Shown here: positions 10,539 to 22,750 of the stretch, in pieces | Position numbering within the stretch: the stretch's first letter is position 1 | How the letters are laid out: each line of letters begins with the position of its first letter | The notes under the pieces: model-generated | Seen by the model: only the letters and a program-made list of their open reading frames with translations | Told to the model about the DNA's origin: nothing | Databases searched by the model: none | Assembly (NCBI GenBank): GCA_016802295.1 | Contig: JAESIW010000071.1 | Coordinates: forward strand, 520,507 to 584,506 | Reading direction: 5' to 3' | Source: Brachionus rotundiformis | Taxonomy: Eukaryota > Rotifera > Eurotatoria > Ploima > Brachionidae | Length of the DNA: 64,000 nucleotides | Made by a program: the position numbers and the translations under genes

Positions 10539-11768
10539 TTAAGATTTTCTGGCTCTTTTTTTCCCCTCCGAACGACTAGCTTCGTTCAAAGGAATTTTAA
10601 GCTCGGCTTTTTTGACTACCAATTTTTTACTATTAACTGTAGTGACAGTATTTTTAATAAAACAACCAAGTGCTTGGTAAAAATCGCTTATTTTCTGTAT
10701 AGATAGCTTTAGATCTTTTTGAAAAAAGTTTAAACTAGTCAAAAAATCGTCAATATAAAGGGCCAAAATGAGAATGTGACAAATGAGCTTGTCCTTAAGT
10801 CTCCTAGGCATTGAGCGTACATTTTTGGCTTGAGCATTCGAAGCAGACATCACCGTATAATGATCCAGCAAACGATATGCTACCACTTCAGGTACATCGG
10901 ATGCATTAAATGGATTTTTGGCGCGTAGTTGAGCTGATTTTAACTTGTACAATGTCATTAAATAATTAAGGTAAACCAATTGCTTGGCCTTTTGTATTTT
11001 GTATTGGTGGCTGCTTTTCGAGCCAGATATCAACACTGCATGCTCACATACATACTCAGAAAAAACATTCTTTGCCTTCCACTTTTTGATTAGTTCTGTT
11101 GTTGCCGTGGCAAATTTTGATGATTGTTCGGCCGTAAAACGGTCGAACTCGGCTTGACTAACTCCCAAAATTTCATTCAAATCATAAACTTCCAATGGTG
11201 TTTTGGCATTTTTGTTTGGTATTGGCAAAATTGAGAACTCTTCCAAATCTTGTTCTTTTTCTTGGCTAACTTGGCTCTGAATTGAATCAACATTTTGTTT
11301 TGAATCTTCAACAGCAGCGTTCACAGCTGACTCAAGTGTTTCGGTGTCTATTTTGTTCTTGAGTTTGGTTTGCATAGCTTTTCGTTTCTTGGAACTGCCA
11401 AAAGCTGCTGTTAACGCGTTCAGTTTCTCCGAATAGGTTGATTCCGGATCAATAGCCAAGCTTTCTGATTTGGTTCGACTTCCGAGATAGCACTCGGGTT
11501 TCATGATAAAATAGGAAGTATCTGATACAATTATGTCTTTGGTTTGTTTGTCCAATATGCCAACCAGAAAAGGAGTTTCGTCCTCTTCAATAGCTTCATA
11601 ATTCATGTCATCATCTTCTATATTCAATTTTAATTTCTTGGACACACTTGATTTGGTCAATGAGGATTTTTTGTTTTCTTGGGTTATTAGTTCGAACTTA
11701 GCCCGGATTTGTTCCGGTTGCTTTAGCTCGGCATGCGAGAAATATACCAATGGAACTATTTCTGTCAT
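10539..11768 (-). CDS. POLR1E: RNA polymerase I subunit RPA49 (PAF53)
   Basis: Predicted nucleolar subunit of RNA polymerase I; RPA49 pairs with RPA34 in a TFIIE/TFIIF-like module that supports rRNA transcription initiation and elongation. The 409-residue intronless frame shows family features in order. An N-terminal dimerisation region is followed by the conserved linker AFGSSKKRKAMQTKLKNKI (about 130-150). The tandem winged-helix region then includes PEVVAYRLLDHYTV and KDKLICHILILALYIDDF, the latter a strong A49 signature. A Lys/Arg-rich C-terminus ends the protein. The length matches the animal family (about 420). The stop is close to an AT-rich region shared with the convergent EGF/TM gene. 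Confidence 0.85.
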   Translation of the reverse strand: MTEIVPLVYFSHAELKQPEQIRAKFELITQENKKSSLTKSSVSKKLKLNIEDDDMNYEAIEEDETPFLVGILDKQTKDIIVSDTSYFIMKPECYLGSRTKSESLAIDPESTYSEKLNALTAAFGSSKKRKAMQTKLKNKIDTETLESAVNAAVEDSKQNVDSIQSQVSQEKEQDLEEFSILPIPNKNAKTPLEVYDLNEILGVSQAEFDRFTAEQSSKFATATTELIKKWKAKNVFSEYVCEHAVLISGSKSSHQYKIQKAKQLVYLNYLMTLYKLKSAQLRAKNPFNASDVPEVVAYRLLDHYTVMSASNAQAKNVRSMPRRLKDKLICHILILALYIDDFLTSLNFFQKDLKLSIQKISDFYQALGCFIKNTVTTVNSKKLVVKKAELKIPLNEASRSEGKKRARKS

Positions 11769-11881
11769 ATCTATGGCAAATTCGAAAAATTAGTTATTTT
11801 ATATTTATTTTAGAAGTTTAAATTTATGTAGAAAAAAATTTAAATTTATAAAAAAGTTTATTATTATTTTTAAAAAATAAA

Positions 11882-13161
11882 TTAAACTAGGAAAATGTTA
11901 TGTTCATGTCGATTGTGAGTGAAATAATAAGACCAGTCTACTCCGTTTCCCAAAGGCTTGTGAGCCGATGGAAGAACTACTTTGAGGATAAAAGATTTGA
12001 AGTCGTTGAAGCCGAGAAATATTTTCCAATTTTCACAAAAACCAAGATCATATGGATTTCGAGCATTCTAACAAAAAATAAAAATCAAAACCAACTTGGC
12101 ATTTTTACATGCTAAAAATTTAGGTCTTACAGAAAATGTGCTTGGAACACATGGTATCCTCATGCTTCTCAATTCAATATTTGTAGCTCCATATGAGACT
12201 ATAAAGCTGTTAATGGCCAGAAGACCACCTTTTTAAAATTTAATTAAATTCTAGCTGAATAAATAATTACATAATTGCATGCCTACCAACAGCAAATATG
12301 GCAACAAATGAGAGAAAAAATTCAATTGCATTTAAAGTATTGTAAAGACTTCGTTGAGAGTTTGGAATAGAGCCCAAATTGACCACAAATGAAAAAATGT
12401 TCAGATTGGCTTCCGGGTAAATATGGCCACTGTAGTAATAAAATCCGAATGTGGACAAATATATACAGTCAATAGTAATAAAAATGCAGAACATTAGAAA
12501 ATATCGATGATTGTAAAATCCAATACAATTGTTGAACCATGGACAGTGATGGTCCATTTTGAGTACACATCTGTCACAAATGCTACAATGGTGAGTCCTT
12601 GCTGGCTTAGGTTTTATACATTTTTTACACATTGTTGCCACATTCTCAATATTGTCCTTAACAATATTAATACTTTTTTCTGCAAAATTTACAATTGAAA
12701 TATATCTACCTTTGGCGGTTCTCCTGGGTTTGTCATTAAGCCCATATAATAATGAAAAACTGTATTTATGGCCAACCAATTACCAATTAAAAAATGAAAC
12801 AAAAAATTTGGCCATGTTGTCATGTAAATTTGTGGCAAGATTACACTGAAATACAAGTATATCATGTTGGCAATAAGCAAAATTACCAGACATACTAAAA
12901 ACTATGATATAACTTTTAAAATAAAGATTTTGTGATTTTTTTTTCATTTTTTATGCTTACCAGACCGATTATTCTGAAAATTTTGCTCACATAATCTATA
13001 AAAGGATACAAAAAAGTTTCGACCAAGGTAAATGAGTCGTTGTTTTCATTGTAAAAAAATGTATAATAAATTAATCTCATTTGATTTCTAATGGTATTTT
13101 GTTTCGATTTCATTTCACCAACATATCTATCTAAATTAAGAAATAAAATTTTGTCAAACAT
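11882..13161 (-). CDS. ZDHHC16: Palmitoyltransferase ZDHHC16-like, five exons
   Basis: Protein S-palmitoyltransferase of the DHHC family, predicted in ER/Golgi membranes, 348 residues. I join exons 13161-12961, 12901-12710, 12656-12287, 12228-12131 and 12067-11882; all introns are 53-63 nt with GT-AG ends and consistent phases. Order: N-terminal segment with a first membrane helix, then a second pair of helices. The zinc-binding cysteine-rich domain follows (CKKCIKPKPARTHHCSIC onward, about 141-171) with catalytic DHHC at 166-169, then two more helices. The C-terminal signature GATNIE corresponds to the vertebrate GETSIE, and a conserved NPYDLG...NWK tail follows. The near-invariant CKKCIxPKPARTHHC stretch and the tail assign ZDHHC16 rather than another DHHC. 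A plus-strand open frame at 11900-12115 is the antisense of the last exons. Confidence 0.9.
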
Positions 13162-13763
13162 AATTACGATAGTTCATATTATGCTTTTATTGAAAATAAA
13201 ATATATTATGCTAGCTGAAAATTTAAAAATTTAAAACTATCTTGGTTCACTATAAAGTTAAATTAATAATATTTTCAAGAAATTATAGCTTATTTTTAAC
13301 TATAAATTAAAATAACTATTAAATTATGATTGATAAGTAATAATTTAATTTAATTTATTTATGAATTTAATATTTATATATTTAAATTCAAAATTATATA
13401 TTCAATCATCCATTAAAGGATACCTATAAACAAAGAAATATATATTTTTATAATTGTTACAAATTTCAAATTAAAATTGTTATACTCGAATAGAATATTT
13501 AAATTTTAAAGTCACCAAACTGAAAATCAAATTATCAACCAAATAAGTTTTGGCAAATGTTTGATTTTTTATTTACTAAATGTTTATTTTTTCTTAAAAT
13601 TAAGCTCCTATTGATTATTAACTACAATTTTAAAATTTTTAAATAGATAATAATATATTAAATAAGAGTAGAAGATTTTAAGCCTTTACTCAATATAAAA
13701 AATAAGAACATAACAATCCAATTTAAAATTTTTATTCAAATTATTTAATTTTTCAAAAAAAAA
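13162..13763. other. Intergenic, AT-rich
   Basis: Lies between the ZDHHC16 start and the MRPL30 stop. I see no coding frame, RNA gene or clear repeat. It should contain the ZDHHC16 promoter, but no TATA-like element stands out from the AT-rich background. Confidence 0.5.
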
Positions 13764-14498
13764 TTATTGAGTTGGTTCATCTGATACATCATCTTCCATA
13801 ATATTGGTATTCGGTCTGCCATTTAGCTTTATTACTCCTGGTTTATCTTGATCATATTTATAGTCGTAAACAGTGGGAAAGTATTCATCATTTAATGTGC
13901 CAAGTTGTTTTTTTCTATGCATGTCTTCCAGAAGGTCTTTTTTGTTCAATGGAAACGAACTCGACTGGCAAATATCTTCTGAAACATTGACTCCGTTTAC
14001 ATCTAATTGTTTAACTATCTCAAATTCTCCTGTTTCCAAATTTAGCTTAGTATTTCCCAAATCTTTTTCACTCGGGTAGCCATTTTTAAATTTGACGGGC
14101 AAAATTTTAACCACATGTTTGCAGTACCACAACAACTTATTTACTTCTGGTGTATTAGGCCTAATGCTATACACTACATTCCATTCCTTGGTCATATAAG
14201 TTTTGAAGCCCAAATTTTTCATCGCTAATTTGACCCACCAAGGCTCTCCAATAAGTTTGCCAGTCTTTTTTATCAAATGAAGCTCGTGTGGCGCCTGTTC
14301 AGGATCGATTAGTGGCTCGACTATTTTGTATCCATCATGTGTGGCCACTTCTTCGGTCTGTACATAAACTTGCTGTGTTAGTTTGGGAAATCGGTATTGC
14401 TTTTGCTTTAAAGATCTATCGTCCGAGCTCTGGTAAGATGATAATCGAGCTGCCAATGGTCTTAAGCGAAATACTCTACTCACTAGAACTCGATTCAT
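13764..14498 (-). CDS. MRPL30: Mitochondrial large-subunit ribosomal protein uL30m
   Basis: Predicted component of the mitochondrial 39S ribosomal subunit, 244 residues, intronless. A basic Arg-rich N-terminus (MNRVLVSRVFRLRPLAARLSS) looks like a mitochondrial targeting peptide. The uL30 fold follows at about 85-135: HELHLIKKTGKLIGEPWWVK, then NLGF, then NTPEVNKLLWYCKHVVKILP, the classic L30 helix that packs on rRNA. The tail contains a TxxKLN/TGEFEIV segment also seen in animal MRPL30. The acidic C-terminal extension makes it longer than the human protein (161 residues), which is common for invertebrate orthologues. Start chosen at the ATG at 14498, about 155 bp downstream of the AKAP17A stop on the same strand. 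Confidence 0.85.
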   Translation of the reverse strand: MNRVLVSRVFRLRPLAARLSSYQSSDDRSLKQKQYRFPKLTQQVYVQTEEVATHDGYKIVEPLIDPEQAPHELHLIKKTGKLIGEPWWVKLAMKNLGFKTYMTKEWNVVYSIRPNTPEVNKLLWYCKHVVKILPVKFKNGYPSEKDLGNTKLNLETGEFEIVKQLDVNGVNVSEDICQSSSFPLNKKDLLEDMHRKKQLGTLNDEYFPTVYDYKYDQDKPGVIKLNGRPNTNIMEDDVSDEPTQ

Positions 14499-14653
14499 CT
14501 TGATTTTAGAATTGTTAGATAAGATAAAAATAAATGAATATTAACAATATTAATTGCTACATATTAATTTAATTATTAAATATCAATAAAATTTGAAAAT
14601 TTTATTTAGATAGAAAAAAATATACAACATGTATAAGATCACATTTAATAATT

Positions 14654-16493
14654 TTAAAGTGGCTCATTAGACGCAGCTTGGCTACTGGCTCCAGAATTGT
14701 TTAGACACTCGTCCACAGCTTCTATCTCTCCATCTGACTTGTTGCCATCATTCAGCTCATTTTCGTCATACAATGTCGGTTTAACTTGAATCGGCTGAAC
14801 CTTTGGATTACTCAACAATACAGACCTTGGTGGTAGAACTACAGAATCGTGTGACAATTGTTTAGGCGATTTGCTTTCAGATTCAACCAAAGTGTCTTTT
14901 CTTAGCTCGAAATGTTCAACTTCTTCATCTTGTTCTTTGTTTTTTTCCAAATTTTTGGCTATTTTTTCCCTCAATTCGGCTTCCTCTTGTTCCATTTTGA
15001 GCTTTTTGGCCTGTTCAAGATCAGCTTCCTCGGCTTGTCTCTTCTGGATTTCTTGCTCAATTTGTTTTTGTCTTTTATCATTTTCTTCATGTTCAACAGT
15101 ATCTTTCACTCGGTTGAACAACTCTTCCAAAAGCCGCATGGACTCCAATTTGCGCTGGGCTATTAAAATTTTTCTCTCCTCGAAAGCAATTTTGTGTTCC
15201 AGTTTTTTTTCCTCTTCGTGCTGCTTTTTGGCCATACGCTTCTGGCGACGGGCTTCTTCTCGTTCTCGTCTACGCTGTTCTTTGGACTTTTCGTCCGAGC
15301 CAGCTTTTCTGTCCTCATCATCTTCAATTGAATCATCCAGCATGGCCTTGAAGCTGGAAAATTTTATTATACCATCTTTTTCTCATGACCAAAAGAAGAA
15401 TTTACTTGGTCAACTCTTTTTGTTTGTTTTCCTTTTCCTTTTCTCTTTCGATGGTGGCATTGCGAATCTTTTCAATCTCAATGGCCTTTAATTTATCAAT
15501 TTCTCTCTTTTTTATCTCTCTATCACTCAAATGTTTAGTTCGATCAAAGTCAACCTTAAATTAATAAAAAATTTTAATCAAAATTTTCTCATTATATAAT
15601 CTGAATAAATTGGTTACACGTATGTTGGCTGTGAAAGCATTTTTTTGGTCATCGATGTATAAAAGTTTCATGCCACGGAAAGTGTCCATTGCTTTAACAA
15701 AACCTATGTAGTCCTTGTATTGAATGTAGGCTTCAAAAGTTGGCAAATTGAGAATTCCACTAGATGCCAGCACTTCAATAGCTGGCTGTCGCCTAAGCTG
15801 AGTGAAGCAATTGTTCAATATTGGCACATCTATGAGCCGAATTTCACCAAAAATTGAGAAAGTCTCTCTCAAAACATGCTCACTTGGCTTGATAAGCATC
15901 ACATCTGTACCACTCGAGTACATTTTCTTGTCTGCGAACCACTTACATGGCAAATCTGTCAAGTGAATGGTGTCCGCTCGCTCGCCAGGCCTTAGCTCAT
16001 CATTTGAAATTACCGAGTCTTTGAAAAAAGAGTCCCAGTCGTGCCTGTTTGGATAGACAATTTTGGCCTCGGCAGCTCGGACTTTCAACACATCAATGTA
16101 AGAGCTCAGCTTTATGGTCACATTGTCCAACTTAGATAGCAAATTTTTAAATGATGACTTATTTTCTACTTCTCCTTCAAGTCGAATGAACTCAAGCGAT
16201 GATTTGATTACTCTCAAATAGATAAATTCCTCTGGTAAAATGAGCTGTTTTAGTTTGTCAACAATTTCTGGAAATGAGATGGTCTGGCCTGGGTTTTTGT
16301 TGGGTGGTAGTTGAATTGTGATATTTAAACGAGCTATTGGTTTTATATAAATTCCCTATTAAATAAAAAATTAATTATTTTCAATTTAATAAATTAGATA
16401 AATAAAAATAACCAAATTTTGATAGAGTTCTATTTTTTCAGATGTGTCGTGGCACTCAGCTATGACCGGAGGTGGCTGTATGGACGTGTTCAT
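14654..16493 (-). CDS. AKAP17A: AKAP17A-like splicing-associated protein, four exons
   Basis: Homologue of A-kinase anchoring protein 17A (XE7/SFRS17A), a nuclear-speckle protein that binds PKA and influences alternative splicing. Exons 16493-16413, 16355-15618, 15554-15406 and 15353-14654 give 555 residues; introns are about 52-63 nt. Exon 1 carries ECHDTSEKIELY, matching the conserved start of the family. Exon 2 contains the diagnostic block (IRLEGEVENKS, IKLS, KVRAAEAKI, NRHDWDSFF, PGERADTIHLTDLPCKWF) and an RRM-like domain ending near RGMKLLYIDD. Exons 3-4 encode a very long charged coiled coil rich in Lys/Glu/Arg, including FEERKILIAQRKLESMRLL. The region from about residue 250 on is low complexity. 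Assignment rests on exon 2 and is strong; PKA binding in this organism is inferred. Confidence 0.9.
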
Positions 16494-16652
16494 AACCGCC
16501 TAATGATAAAGCTTAATTCTAATTTTAACAGATAAATATTAATTTTTTAAAGGTAATTAAGCCTTTTTTTTTAAATTTAGATTAAAAAATAATTAAAAAC
16601 TTATCTTAATTAATTTATTTAAATAAGGAAAAAATAAAAAACAAAAAAAAAT

Positions 16653-19254
16653 TTAAACATTTTTAGTGAGAGAATCGACCAAATTAGAACCATTGACATC
16701 AAGTCCAATAAGAGAACTTATAAGCTCAAGTGGTTGTTTTTCACCTCCGAATTCGAGCATTTTTTTCCTATAAAGTTCACCAGCAGTGGAACTAAGTGGG
16801 TCATTTTGGAAACATTCAGACCAAATTTTGGAAGCGATAGCTTTAGAAACAAGATAAGAGTAGTATTTGGCACCGTAGCCAACCAAGTGTGTATATCTCA
16901 AATGCCAACAAGTATCTTTGACATATGGCAGATGATGGTACTTGCTGGTGTACTTTTCAATCATGTCCACTGGTCTGTCGGACAAATCTTCAAGATGAAA
17001 CACTTGATCTAGCATCGAGTTCAAAATTTGGTTCTGTAACTCACATGAAGTGAACATTTTTTTCGACTGGCACAATTTGTCAATTATGCGCTCGTCAAGC
17101 GGTTCATTTGTGGCATAGTGTTTGGCAAATTTTCTCAAAATTCTTGGATCTCGGCAATAAAATTCCATTAGTTGAGAGGGCACTTCTGCAAAGTCTGTCG
17201 AACATCTCGTTCCACTAACATGCTGGTAGCGAGTCTTGGCGAACATAGAGTGCATGGCATGGCCAAATTCATGGAAAAGATTTTCCATCATTTCAAACGA
17301 CAACAATGTTGGTCGATCTCTGCTGGGAGGCGGAAAATTCAAATGTAAAACAACAATTGGAAGTTGATATGTGTTGTCTTGTCTCAGTTTGGAACATTGG
17401 ATTGTAAAGTGACAATCTACATTGGAAAATTTGTCCGCTCGTTGGTAAAAATCACAATAAATGTATCCCAATAGAGTTTTGTTTGAGTTTTCCTTAACTG
17501 CCAATTTGTAAATATCCGAGTGCCAAGACTCATCTGGATGCAGTTTTTGCATTTCTAAATTAACATTAAACACACTGTTCAATATTAGGTTAAGACCTTC
17601 CATGCAAGATCCAAGTGAAAAATAATCTAAATACTGGTGCCTATCTAAATCTAGAAGTGTTTTTTTTATTCTTGATGATATAATTGGAACATCCCATTGA
17701 TTTAGTGGTTGGCTTGAGTTCAGTTTTGTTCTTTTGAATTCAGACATAAGCTGGTAGTCATCAATGGCCTTTTGCTCAATTACTTTTGAGCATTGATTCA
17801 AAAAGTCTATTATCTTATTCGGACTGTCCATTATCATGTTTACGTTGGCTCTATGCGAATAAGACTCATAACCACACAATTTGGCAATTTCTTTCCTATT
17901 TTTAATTAGCATTAAATTTATCTATTTTGTCAATTATTTGAATATGTTTATTTTAGATAATTAATTCTGAATTCTGAATTATAAAAAATTTTTTTGGTCA
18001 CTTATTTTGAAATTTTTAATTTTTTATTAAATTATTAAAAATATGTTCATCTAATTTTACTAAAATAAAAAATATTAACTTTTATCTTAGATTAGTCAAA
18101 AATTTATATTTTTATTAAAAAAGATAAGTTATTTAGATTTTTACAATTAAAATATTTAAATATATTTCTATCAAAAACTATTAAGTTAGTCTAAATCTCT
18201 AAAGTAATTAAAATATTAAATGAACAATTTTTAAATTAAATTTTTTCTCAAAAAATTTGCCACTTATTACTTTCTAGGAAAAATAATTACATTTATCATA
18301 ATTTTTAATAAAAATAAACACACTTTTTTTAATTAATGAAATCAATATTAATAAAAAGTAAAATAATAATTACCTCTTGGTAATTATACTTTTGAATAGT
18401 CCCTCTTGTACTTTGTTCTCCTTCAAATAGCTTTTGTAGACAAATTCCCTAATTAGCTCATCATCACTATTTATGTACATTGTATCTACTTGAATCGGAT
18501 CCCGGAAATATTTGAGCCTTAAACAAAACTCGTTTTACAACCGGCTGCGGTGATTTACCTGACTTAATTACACGTCTTTGTATTTCGGGTCCAAATCATT
18601 GACATTGATAAGCGATGGCTGCTGGGAATTAATCTGAAAATTCATAAGCAAATTGACCAATTGATCATTGATGGCTACAAATTTTGACCTGGACGAACGA
18701 TCCAGGTGGATTCCGCTTTGCTCAAAATCGGCCAGAAACAATCTGCACACTCTGGTGTCACAATCATCGAGCTTTAATTTTTCTTTGTCCAAAGACTCTT
18801 TCAATTTGACATATAGTTCTAAATTAGTGTTTAATTTTTCCACTATTTGGCTTATTTGACCAAAAATTAAGTTGGCTGATTGCCTATAGTTGTCGTCTGG
18901 ATGCGATGTGCGTACAAACTCGGCCAGATCGGCTACACAACAAAGCTCATTTGAAATATCGTCGAATATTTCCACCAATTTTCTCTTATTCTCAGAATCT
19001 TGACCAAACGCTTCACTTATCAAGGCTTTTACTCTGTCCTCAGCCTGTTTCTCCAATTCGTAGAAACCTTCGTAGCTACATAGCTCTTTTTTGCCAAAAA
19101 GGCCACTTTCTGAGGAAGAAACAAATGGAATTTTCAATCTTGAATTTTTGCTGGTTGGTATTTGGTTAAAAGCTGCTGAAAGTTGACTTTTGAATCGATA
19201 CGGTTTGACCAAGCTTGTCAATTTGGCCACTTTGTGACTAAGCACACTTAGCAT
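16653..19254 (-). CDS. MIPEP: Mitochondrial intermediate peptidase, three exons
   Basis: Matrix zinc metallopeptidase (M3 family, thimet-like) that removes an octapeptide from imported precursors after MPP cleavage. Exons 19254-18572, 18517-18374 and 17895-16653 give about 689 residues, close to the human 713. The first intron is 54 nt and the second 478 nt. An amphipathic basic N-terminus (MLSVLSHKVAKLTSLVKPYR) is a plausible targeting peptide. The catalytic HEFGH lies at about 484-488 within ENLFHEFGHAMHSMF, followed by the family-specific RYQHVSGTRCSTDFAEVPSQ, whose Glu supplies the third zinc ligand. I start at the ATG at 19254; the open frame reaches 19269 only via TTG. It is divergent from the SLC5 gene across about 1.2 kb. 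Confidence 0.92.
17896..18373 (-). other. Long intron 2 of MIPEP
   Basis: A 478-nt AT-rich intron without recognisable content. It is much longer than the usual 48-65 nt introns in this window. Confidence 0.7.
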
Positions 19255-20417
19255 TCTTTTAGTTGGCAAAAGAATGGTAGTTTAAACGATTTTACTTTGG
19301 GATATTTAATCTCTATAAATGCTCATGAAAAATTTGAAATTTTACAAATTTTATCCAAACAGTGCTGGTTGAAATGTGCTTTTATTTCTGCTTTTAAAGT
19401 CAAGCGCTTATTTAGTCTGATTGGGAAAATTCTAAAAATCACTCTTACCATTTTATTAACTTGTTTAAGATAGATATATATATTTTTTTTTCATTATCAA
19501 ATAGATAAAACATCATCAATGTTTTGCCTAGCCTGGCAAGAATGTTGTCCAGTAATTTGAATCATGGTTAAGAGCAAAATTTAATAAATTAATCAAAAAA
19601 ATTTGTTTAAATAAAATATTAAATTTGATAAAATTTTATTAGGTTTAGACTTCCTGGTGCATATCCAACATGGTAAATAATAAATGAGGCTGGCAATGAA
19701 TATTTTAAACAAATTATATCATTTAAATAGTTTTAATTTATTTAGTGATTATTTTATAGAAATTTTATTTGCCAAAATTTGAGTTTAATTTTTAATCTAA
19801 TTTTAGTTTAAAATATTTTATTTTGAATTATTTTTATCCCAATTAGCACAATTATAAAAAGTAATTAAACAACTATATTAAATTTTTGACAAATCCTCAA
19901 TGCCTTACATTTGAAGATATTACTCTAAATAAATTTATCTAAAATTATATATGTTTAGACTAAGCAATGATAATTGTAGACATTTATAATTTAATCATGT
20001 TTGCTTTATTTAGCAATAAATGCCAAGTCAGATATTTTTATCAGATTTAAAATTAAGACTTAAAAATACCATGCTAATTTAGGTAATTTGAAACTTTGGT
20101 TGCAAGCCTATCTTGGTGGCAAATCAAAAAAAACTATCTATTCAAAAGAAAGCATTTAAGCAATGCGTAACATGGTAGCAGCAACCAAATAAAAATCAAT
20201 TTAATAAATTTAAAAATATATATGTTATGCAAGTTTAAAATAAAAAATAATTATGCATTAATCCTGTTAGAAATAATTCCATAAAATAAATTTCAATTTA
20301 GTTTACATTTACCTTCAGTTTGACATTAAAATATACTTTTTCCAAATTAAGTTTATTTTTTATTATTTGAAGAAAATCATCAAAACGTCATTAAAACAAC
20401 GTGTCGATAGGAACAAA
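19255..20417. other. Divergent intergenic region MIPEP / SLC5
   Basis: About 1.16 kb between two divergently transcribed start codons, so it should hold both promoters. No coding frame or RNA gene is seen, and no motif stands out clearly against the AT-rich background. Confidence 0.5.
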
Positions 20418-22750
20418 ATGCATCAACCAGTCGACACCATTTCTTCATGGGACATTTTAGTCATTGTCCTTTATTTTTTGATAATTATAGCAACTAGCGT
20501 TTATGTAATAATAAAAAATAATTAATAAAATTTTATTTAATTAATTAATCTTAAAATTAAAGAGTACAATTAGAAACAAAAGGAATACAGTAGACTCGTA
20601 TTTTTTAGCCGGAAGAAAAATGTCATGGGTGTTTGTGGGTGCTAGTTTGTTCGCTAGTAACATTGGCAGTGAGCATTTTATCGGCTTGGCTGGCTCGGGG
20701 GCAGCCAGTGGTCTTGGAGTCGCTGCTTTTGAATTAAATGTGCATATTTTTAAACTTTTAAATAGATAAAATGATTTAATTTTGTCCATATAGGCCATGA
20801 TAGTAATTCAAATTCTGGGCTGGGTATTTTTACCAGTGTTCATAGCCAGCAGTGTGGCCACTCTGCCCGAATACATGAACAAACGCTTTGGCGGCAATCG
20901 AATCAGAATCTATTTGTCTGTTTTGTCTCTAATTTTGTACATATTTACCAAGATTTCTGTCAACTTGTACTCAGGTGCTTTGTTTATTAAGCTGGCCCTT
21001 GGCTGGGACTTGTACTACTCAGTCTTGCTGGTGCTTGGAATGACTGGCTTATGCACCATAACTGGCGGTTTGGCCGCAGTTATTTACACAGAAACCATTC
21101 AGACTGTGATCATGATTGCCGGTGGTCTCACTCTCATGGCCATCTCTTTCCACAAAATAGGTGGCTATGAAAACTTGTATCTCAAGTACATGGACACTTC
21201 TAACATAAACATGTCCCTGCCAAATGTACAGTGCTCTTTGCCACGCGAGAACTCGTTTCAAATACTTCGCCATGTGTCCGATCCGGACATGCCTTGGTTG
21301 GGTTTTTTTCTGGGCCAAACGCCCAGTTCAATTTGGTACTGGTGTTCGGATCAAATGATGGTGCAACGAACCCTGGCTGCCAAAAGCTTGTCTCACGCAC
21401 AAGGAGGAACTCTCCTAGCTGGATATCTAAAAATTTTACCACTCTTTATGATTGTCATTCCAGGCATGATAAGGCAAGCTAGATAAACAAATTAACCAAT
21501 TTTTGCTTTAATTAAATTTTATTCCTAAAGCCGAGCTCTTTTCCCAGACACAGTTGGCTGCAGTGATCCACAAACATGCATGCAGGTTTGTGACAGTCCG
21601 AATGGTTGTTCCAACATAGCTTATCCAATGCTGATCATGAACGTGATGCCTGTAGGCCTCAAAGGCGTTATGTTGGCTGTCATGCTGGCCGCTCTAATGT
21701 CCGATCTGACCTCAATATTCAACAGCTCGTCGACTCTTTTTACAGTCGATATTTACTCTCAGCTTAGGAAAAATCCTACCAACAAACAGCTGATGATTGT
21801 GGGTAGACTGTTTGTCCTGTTCATGGTAGTTGTGGGAATAGTTTGGATCCCGGTGATTAAGAACATGCAAGGAGCCCAGCTTTACATTTATATTCAGAGT
21901 GTGGCTGCCTATTTGTCGCCACCGATAGCCGCTGTCTACCTGCTAGCGGTTTTGTGGAAAAGAGCTAATGAAAAAGGTGCTTTTTGGAGCTTGATGATTG
22001 GCATGGCTGTGGGGCTTGTGCGCATGTTTTTAGACTTTATCTACTATGAAAAACCATGTGGTCAAGTAGACGACAGACCAGCCATAGTTAAAAATGTATT
22101 TTTAATTTAATTCAGAAAAATTGGTTCTAAATTTTGCTTTAGTTTCACTATTTATATTTTGCTGTGGTGCTTTTTTGGATAACTGTTCTATCAATGGTAG
22201 CAATAAGCTTATTGAGTGAAAGATTGGACAATTTTAGAGTGGGTGAAGTTAAATTGGGAAGAAATTTTTAATTTCTGAATTAAAATTTTAGCTCATTCGG
22301 ACCACCTATTGGACACGGATGATATCGGACAAGCGTCCAGATGAAACCGATGACTACAGAATCTTGAACCAGTCAATGGACCAAAATTCGGAAGTAATTC
22401 TGAACGACATAGAGCTTAGATCTGGCAAAGAGGTCCAGATCGAGGATGTGGAGAGAAGTCAGTGTCTGCGAGGCATACTGAATTTTGTGTGCGGGTTTGA
22501 AGACTTGGATTCAAAAGCAGAAAGAACCAACTCAGAATCAAAAAAGTTCCAAGTTCAAAAACAATCGGAAGCAAAGCGTAGAATAGAAAACTTCTACTCA
22601 CTAAATCAATCAAAAAAATCCAAATTAATCCTCAATATTAATCTAATTTTAATTATTTTAATTGCTATGGCCATGTATATATTTTTCTCAATACCGCCAC
22701 AATATCACATATTCAAACATTTAAATACAAACTCGACTTTTTTATATTAA
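20418..22750 (+). CDS. SLC5-family sodium/solute symporter, six exons
   Basis: Sodium-coupled symporter of the SGLT/SMIT branch of SLC5, expected in the plasma membrane, carrying sugar or myo-inositol with Na+. Exons 20418-20504, 20563-20739, 20794-21473, 21531-22095, 22143-22238 and 22292-22750 give about 687 residues. Family blocks in order: FLAGRKMSW, GASLFASNIGSEHFIGLAG (TM1 with the unwound substrate site), the GGLAAVIYTETIQT region, WYWCSDQMMVQR, then GLKGVMLAVMLAALMSDLTS and FNSSSTLFT (Na+ site). These are followed by QGAQLYIYIQSVAAYLSPP, FWKRANEKGAFW and DFIYYEKPC; a final TM helix ends the protein near IILIAMAMYIFF. The intron after exon 3 has a GC donor (AAG^GCAAGC) at 21474. The exon 5 donor could instead be at 22248. 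The exact substrate cannot be read from sequence. Confidence 0.88.

Noticed and set aside
11900..12235. Plus-strand open frame plus an apparently coding second piece ending in a Pro-Pro-Phe stop
   Set aside because: It is the antisense of ZDHHC16 exons 4 and 5. The minus strand gives conserved GATNIE and NPYDLG...NWK motifs with correct splice phases.
12680..12709. 30-nt intron in ZDHHC16 using the AG at TTTTGCAG
   Set aside because: Wrong phase. The next AG (TTGTTAAG, 12657) gives a 53-nt intron and restores the family sequence before the first zinc cysteine.
14871..15491. 206-codon Ser-rich plus-strand frame
   Set aside because: Antisense of the AKAP17A Lys/Glu coiled-coil exon; long antisense frames are expected opposite such codon use.
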